Shown: positions 47,901 through 53,900 of the stretch, one piece after another
How the letters are laid out: every line of letters begins with the position of its first letter
How positions within the stretch are numbered: position 1 is the stretch's first letter
Assembly (NCBI GenBank): GCA_012845835.1
Contig: JABAKD010000002.1
Coordinates: 3,391,001 to 3,455,000, forward strand
Origin: Undaria pinnatifida
Lineage: Eukaryota > Sar > Phaeophyceae > Laminariales > Alariaceae
Direction of reading: 5' to 3'
DNA: 64,000 bases
Position numbers and translations under genes: made by a program
Notes under the pieces: generated by a model
Told to the model about the DNA's origin: nothing
What the model saw: only the letters and a program-made list of their open reading frames with translations
Database searches by the model: none

Positions 47901-50900
47901 TGGACCTCTATCGTAGCACGCGTCTTTTTTCTCTCTCTCTCTCTCTCTTTTGGTGCATCTCTAGGTCATGGTGTTTGGTATTTTTTTTCCTCAGTAGGTA
48001 GCATTTTTAGTTTATTATATATTATTTGAAAAAAAAAAAAAAAAAAAATGGCTGAGGAGATTAGAGAGAGGTAAGGAGTCTCGTAGAAAAAAAATCGGTG
48101 CACCCTCTGTCAGTTCTCTACACAATATCGTTTGAGTGCCTTGTGCTCTGTTGGTTAGTTCGTCCCTCAACTAGAAATAGGCCATGAGAGGTCGCTCAAA
48201 TCGGGGCTGCGCTTTTATAAGGCATATCAACGCCGGAGTGGAGCCTCAAAAGGTTGACCTTGCTGTCCCCTCCCCCCCCGCCCGCCTAGAAAAACGATCG
48301 ATATCCTAGGAGATAGATGGTGGCCGCATACTACGGCGAAACCGGACGGGGATAGGATAAGCAAACGGTTTCTATGCAATATGTGGAAGGAGCGTAATGA
48401 GCGCCCAAACGTTGGAGGTGTCTCTATTAGGAGTAGGAACGAACGGTGCTCAGTCTCGAAAGGAATGCGTGGTCAATGGTCCAATGACTAAGGCAAGCAA
48501 CAAATGAGTACGCCCCCCTTAACATCCCCCCCTTAACATCCCCCCCCCTCTGATGAGTAGCGGACGCATTCCACGTGCTAGGGGGGCAGCAGAAGTTTCG
48601 ATTAATTTTCTGAGCTCCTACCATGAGGAGCCAGCTCAATGTCTCATCACTTCGAAGGCGTTCGTTTCCCGCAACCCAACCAGCATTTTCTATGCGCTAT
48701 TAACAGTAAAACTCTACCATGCTAAGGCCATTTCTTATACAGTCGGATTTGTCAGTCGAAAACGGCCTTTTTCGACTGTAGCCCAAATCGGGCTTTCTTA
48801 CACAGTCGAAAAAGGGCATTTTCGACTTGACTTTTTCGACTGAGAATTCTGACTGGCGGATCCACCCGAAAACTCCACTTTTTCGACTGGATCCTCCAGT
48901 CGAAAAACTCAGTCGAGAAGGTTTTACAAGTGTTGTTTGAACCGGTCGCATCGCTCATCCCACCACCAAACACACACCCACACGGCCACACGGCTACACA
49001 CCCATACCAGGTATCACGCTGCAGTATCATACGACAAGGCGCCGACGCTGGCTTGGCTATCCCTGCTGTTGCTTCTCGCAAAAAGTCAGCGTGGCGCATT
49101 CCTAGTTCCGCTCGCCAGCAGCGAGTATCACACGACGGCAGCAACGCGCGGTATCGATCCCATGCTGCCAACAACGGCTGCGCCTGCTGTAGCTTTGGCG
49201 GCTCTCGGCTGACTGCAACTCCACGAACGTAGCTTTGGCGGCTTTCGGCTAAGCCCAAAGCCACCAACTCGCTGGGACGAAGATTCGTCGAGCCGTTGCT
49301 CGCGGAGAAAGCGCGAAGCACAGAGCTGCCGACCGATTTCGCCTGCTGTATAGCAGTACTCCCTCACACCAACCGCCTCTAGGAATAGCACAAAAACTAT
49401 AAACTCGACTCGACCGACGATAAGAAGAAGGACCAGAAGAATCCAGTCGAAGAGAGTCCAGTCGACAAGGAAAGGCCGTTTTCGACTGGCGGAATCCGAC
49501 TGCATAAGAAATGGCCTAACAGACGGTTCCAAAAATGCTTGAAGAACTCAACCGATCAGAAACGTTTGCCGCGTCTGTATAGCGCCTGTCTGGCTGTGTG
49601 TGCACTCCGACGCGTGCTACGCTAGAGGTACTATTGAGGTATACCCCTTTTGGCTATTTTATTTCTGAATTTGACGGTGCCCCTCAACTATGCTAGAGGT
49701 ACCATTAAGGTACACCCTTTTTTGGCTATTTTTTTTATAAATTTGACGGTGCCCCCCAACTAAGCTAGAAGTACGATTAAGGTATATCCTTTTTTGTCGT
49801 TTTTTTTCCTAAATTTGACGGTGCCCCCCAACGAAGCTAGAAGTACGATTAAGGTATACCCTTTTTTGGCGTTTTTTTCTGAATTTGACGGTGCCCATAA
49901 CCTAAAAAAATCGTCGGAGAATTCCATTTTTTTCTTTTCTTGTTTCGTTTGGCAATATTGTTGAACGTTTTTTTTTATATATCATACCCTAGGGGCCGTG
50001 AATATGTTCGTCGAGTGTGCACTTTCAGTTTACTCTATACTATTCCTGAGCCAATTTTTGGGTGAGGGGGAGGAGGAAAATGTTGAAGCCTACCTACCAT
50101 CCTCAGAAGGAAAAACGATGCGTGCTAGGATGGAGGTGCACCACTTTTTTTTTCCAACACTACTCTTCAATTTGGGAGCTTTGAGACCTTCTATCTCCTG
50201 CAGAAAAACTGATGTGGAGGCAAAAGTACATACCGGATGGAAACAAAAAAAAATGGCCCTTTAGGCAGGCAACGAGAATCGCGTAAAAAAACATTTTTTC
50301 AATGGTCTATTATTTCCAAGACGATTTTGGGTCAAGGAAGCCCCGTCACTCAGAAACCATTCTCGCCAAAAAACGGTATACCTTAATACCTCTATCTTAG
50401 GATACGTCAGGTAGCGCATATCATTAAAGGCGCGTGCTACGGTAAAGGTACACCTTTTTTTGCCGAAAACGGTTTCTGAATGACGAGGCTCCTTAACCTA
50501 CTAATACTATCGTCGGAAAAAAAAATAATAATAGGCAATTTTCTCATAATGTATGATTCTCGTTGTGTACCTGAGGCCCCCATAGGATTTTTTCATCCGG
50601 GTAGGAGTTTTAATTTCTCTCCAAATCGGTTTTTTTGGGGGGAAGGTCTTGACCCCTTTAGAGCCCCCGAACCCCTGCCTATACTAAATTCAAGTAATTT
50701 TGTTCCCAAAAACGGGTTTCCAGTTGTAAAAGGGTTAAGGCTCTCCCAAATCGAGGAAAACCTCCGCAGAAAAAAAGCAGCAATGAATGGTTGGTGCACC
50801 TCTATCGTAGCGCGCGTCTTTTTTAAACGACTGTCCTCCGCTATATATATATAGCTATCTCACGCCGCAGTGCGAGTGAGACGGTGACACGCGCACACCG

Positions 50901-53900
50901 CATGACCCGTCGCTCACGCTCGCTCACCCTCGCAGGTTGTTTCGGTGAGGCCCCTTGGAGCCCGCGGCCGTTCCCCTCTTGTAGAGAATCTCGGGGAGGC
51001 CAGGATGAACTGTCAATCGCAACGTCTGGCCAACGCGAGGCGCAGTCATGCCCATGTACCTTGAAAAAAAAAACGGTCGGCATTATAGAGGGGGGGAACC
51101 GGAAAACGATGGGTACATACCAGGTAAGTAGAAGCAAGCTATGGACCCGTGTGGGGAGGGTGCGCCTGTCATGTTAGCCGGGCTCCTTGCGTGAAGAACG
51201 CTGCGCCTCAGCGAGAAAGAAAAAAAAAAAAAAATGGCAGGTTTTAAAACAAAACTTGACCCTTTTTAGCACCGCAGTCCCGACTTGGGAACAATGCCCT
51301 TGGATTTAGACCAGGATTTTTTTTGGAGTGTTGGAAAAATGGGTTTAACTTTTTTCCCATCGATCGGGGCTTCAGAGGGGGGAACAGTGTTTTATGACGG
51401 AATGAAAAGTGACGCTTGCTTGGTGTCTGAGAGATGCAATAACGCAACAAGGCAAGATGCGCGACCTTTATCCCGTTCGTACTGCTGCTGCTGCTGCTGC
51501 TGCTGCTGCGCACACTGACGGAGGCGGCGCATACCATCGCGTTTACCAGATCACGTGTTTGGTCGCTGTACCCGGGTTTCTACAAGGGGGTTAAGGAACA
51601 ATAATAACATTTGCCTCGAACTGGTGGGTGCCTGACGAATGGAGAAATTTCGTACATAGGACGCGTGCTACTACTGCAACAGAGATCGCACGGTTTTTTT
51701 TTGGATGACTGGGCTCCTTAACCCCCCCAAAGTCGTCGGAAAAAAAATAAAAAAACGTCAGTCAGTTTTTTTTTGCAATGAAATTTTTTCGTCCGTGTAC
51801 CTCTAGGCCAGCATGGGGATTGGTTTTTCATCCGGCATTTTTCAGCATTTTTTTATTTTTATTTTATTTTTCTGCGAAAAAAAAATCGGTTTTGAGGAGA
51901 GATCTTAAAGCTCCCAAATTGAGGAAACATACAGAAAAAAACAATGGTTGGTCTGAACCTCTATCGCAACACGTGTATGGCCGAAATGGGGATCGCAAAC
52001 GGCATTGGTCATTAGCATGTATGTCTCGTTGCGGAGTTGCGCAAAGTCGTCCCATGGTGCTAGAAGTTGCGCTTGTCTTTGGCCGAACGTGCGCCTGCCC
52101 GGCTAAGCTCCTCATAATTTGCAACTATCGGGTGCCATCATGATATTTTTCACGAAAGGGAGTGCGCTTGTTGTGCTGATGATCGTTGATCGATGATTTA
52201 GCGCAATAGATACGTTGGTCGGGCTGCGCGAACGAATGTCTTCGAAAGGCATGTTTTTTGGGTGAAAAAAAACATCGAGCTCTTGACACCAGCAAGAGAG
52301 CTCAATAATTTCTGCCGTTCCCCCTAAGCCAGCGTGCGCTGACTCCTAGACGGCCTCGGTTGATCCCTCCCAAAAAAGGATAACAAGAGGGACAAGAAAA
52401 AGCATCACGAGGCTTGAAAAATGCCCACAGAAATAAACGCAGAGATGGCCAACAAATGTTGGTCTATCGTGGTTCTAAGACCCCAGCGCGGGGCGGGCGG
52501 GTCGTGACGTTTGTGCTAAACCCGTGCTGTGATATGGGGAGTCGCGCGTTGTTCCCCGCAACGTTCCACGACGCGTGCTACGATAGAGGTATACCATTTT
52601 TTGGCGAAAATGGTTTCTGAACGACGGGGCTTCCTTAACCTACTAATACTATCGTCGGAAATACGCCCCGTTTATTTTGCGTGGTTATCGTTTTGTACCT
52701 ACAGTAGGCCATGAGATTTTTTATCCGGGGGCAAAGCGGTTTCGTTTATCTCTCAGGCAGTTTTCGGGAGAGGTCTTAAGATCCCGAATTGAGGAGTAGT
52801 ATTAGAAAAAATGTGGTGGACCTCTATCGCAACACCCCTTCCACGCCTCTCTGGCAGGTCATAATCCACTGCTGTAGATCGTCTTCACGTGCAAACCCAC
52901 GATACGCTACGGTATGGCAGGGGGGGGGGTCGCTTTCGGAGCCTCTTTTTTTGGTGGGTCTCGGGCTCACTCGCGTGAGAGTTTGACCCCGCTTTTCCGA
53001 TGCAGTGGTAGGGCTTTCTCGTGTTTTTTACTTTTCTGGCGATATACGACACACCGCTATGGAATGGATGGCTACACGCTGCACCAAACAAATCACCCAG
53101 ATTGTTTTCGCCGTAGGTGAGGTGTAGCGCTCCTCGAGCGAGTAGCCCTAAATCCGGAGAGGGGGGGGGGGAAAGCGGGTACTCCCCGTACCGGAGCCTT
53201 CGTGATATGTTGAAAGTGCGGGATCTGTACCTATCCGGTACGAATCCAACCGCGGAAGGAGAGTGCTAGACCGTCATGCAGATCGTACGGTTCCCACCCG
53301 GGCAACATGCATGAGCTATAGACCGCATAGACATTCCCAGTGAAAGATCTAGATCATCAAGGAATGAGGATCGGCGATCTGCCCGAGGCGTGGACCGTTC
53401 TGATTGACGGAGGTTTCCGACCGACACATGCTAGATCGTAAAACACAGATCGTACCGCTGCCACCCGGGTAGCATGAGCTAATAGACCATACAGATATTC
53501 CCGGTGAAAGATCTAGATCATCAAGCAATGGGGATCGGTGATCTGCCCGAGGCGTGCACCGCTCTGATCTACGGAACACCGCTACTACCCAACGTACGGT
53601 TGGAATCTCATTGGATTTCTGCAAGTGCTCTTCTCGGTTTTTCTTTGGGGTAAAAGCTAGTGAAAGTCAGTTTTTCAGCGAGGACTGTGCCCAGTCTACG
53701 ATAGCCCCCCCCCCCCCCCCCCCCCGAAAAAAGAAAAAAAACATGCGATTTTCTTCAACGAGCGTTTCACGGCTGCTCGACACGAAGAAAAGATGTTGAG
53801 ACCACGAAAAACAAAAACAAAAAAACATCTTCACGCACTTTCTTGCTTGCGAGAGGACTCTTCAACGATGACGTTGGGGTGGCGAGGGGCACCGTGTGTT

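Noticed and set aside
48752-49321. 189-codon minus frame as a Harbinger transposase
   Set aside because: No DDE or DNA-binding motif. It lies within a non-autonomous element and includes the CAGTCGAAAA repeats.
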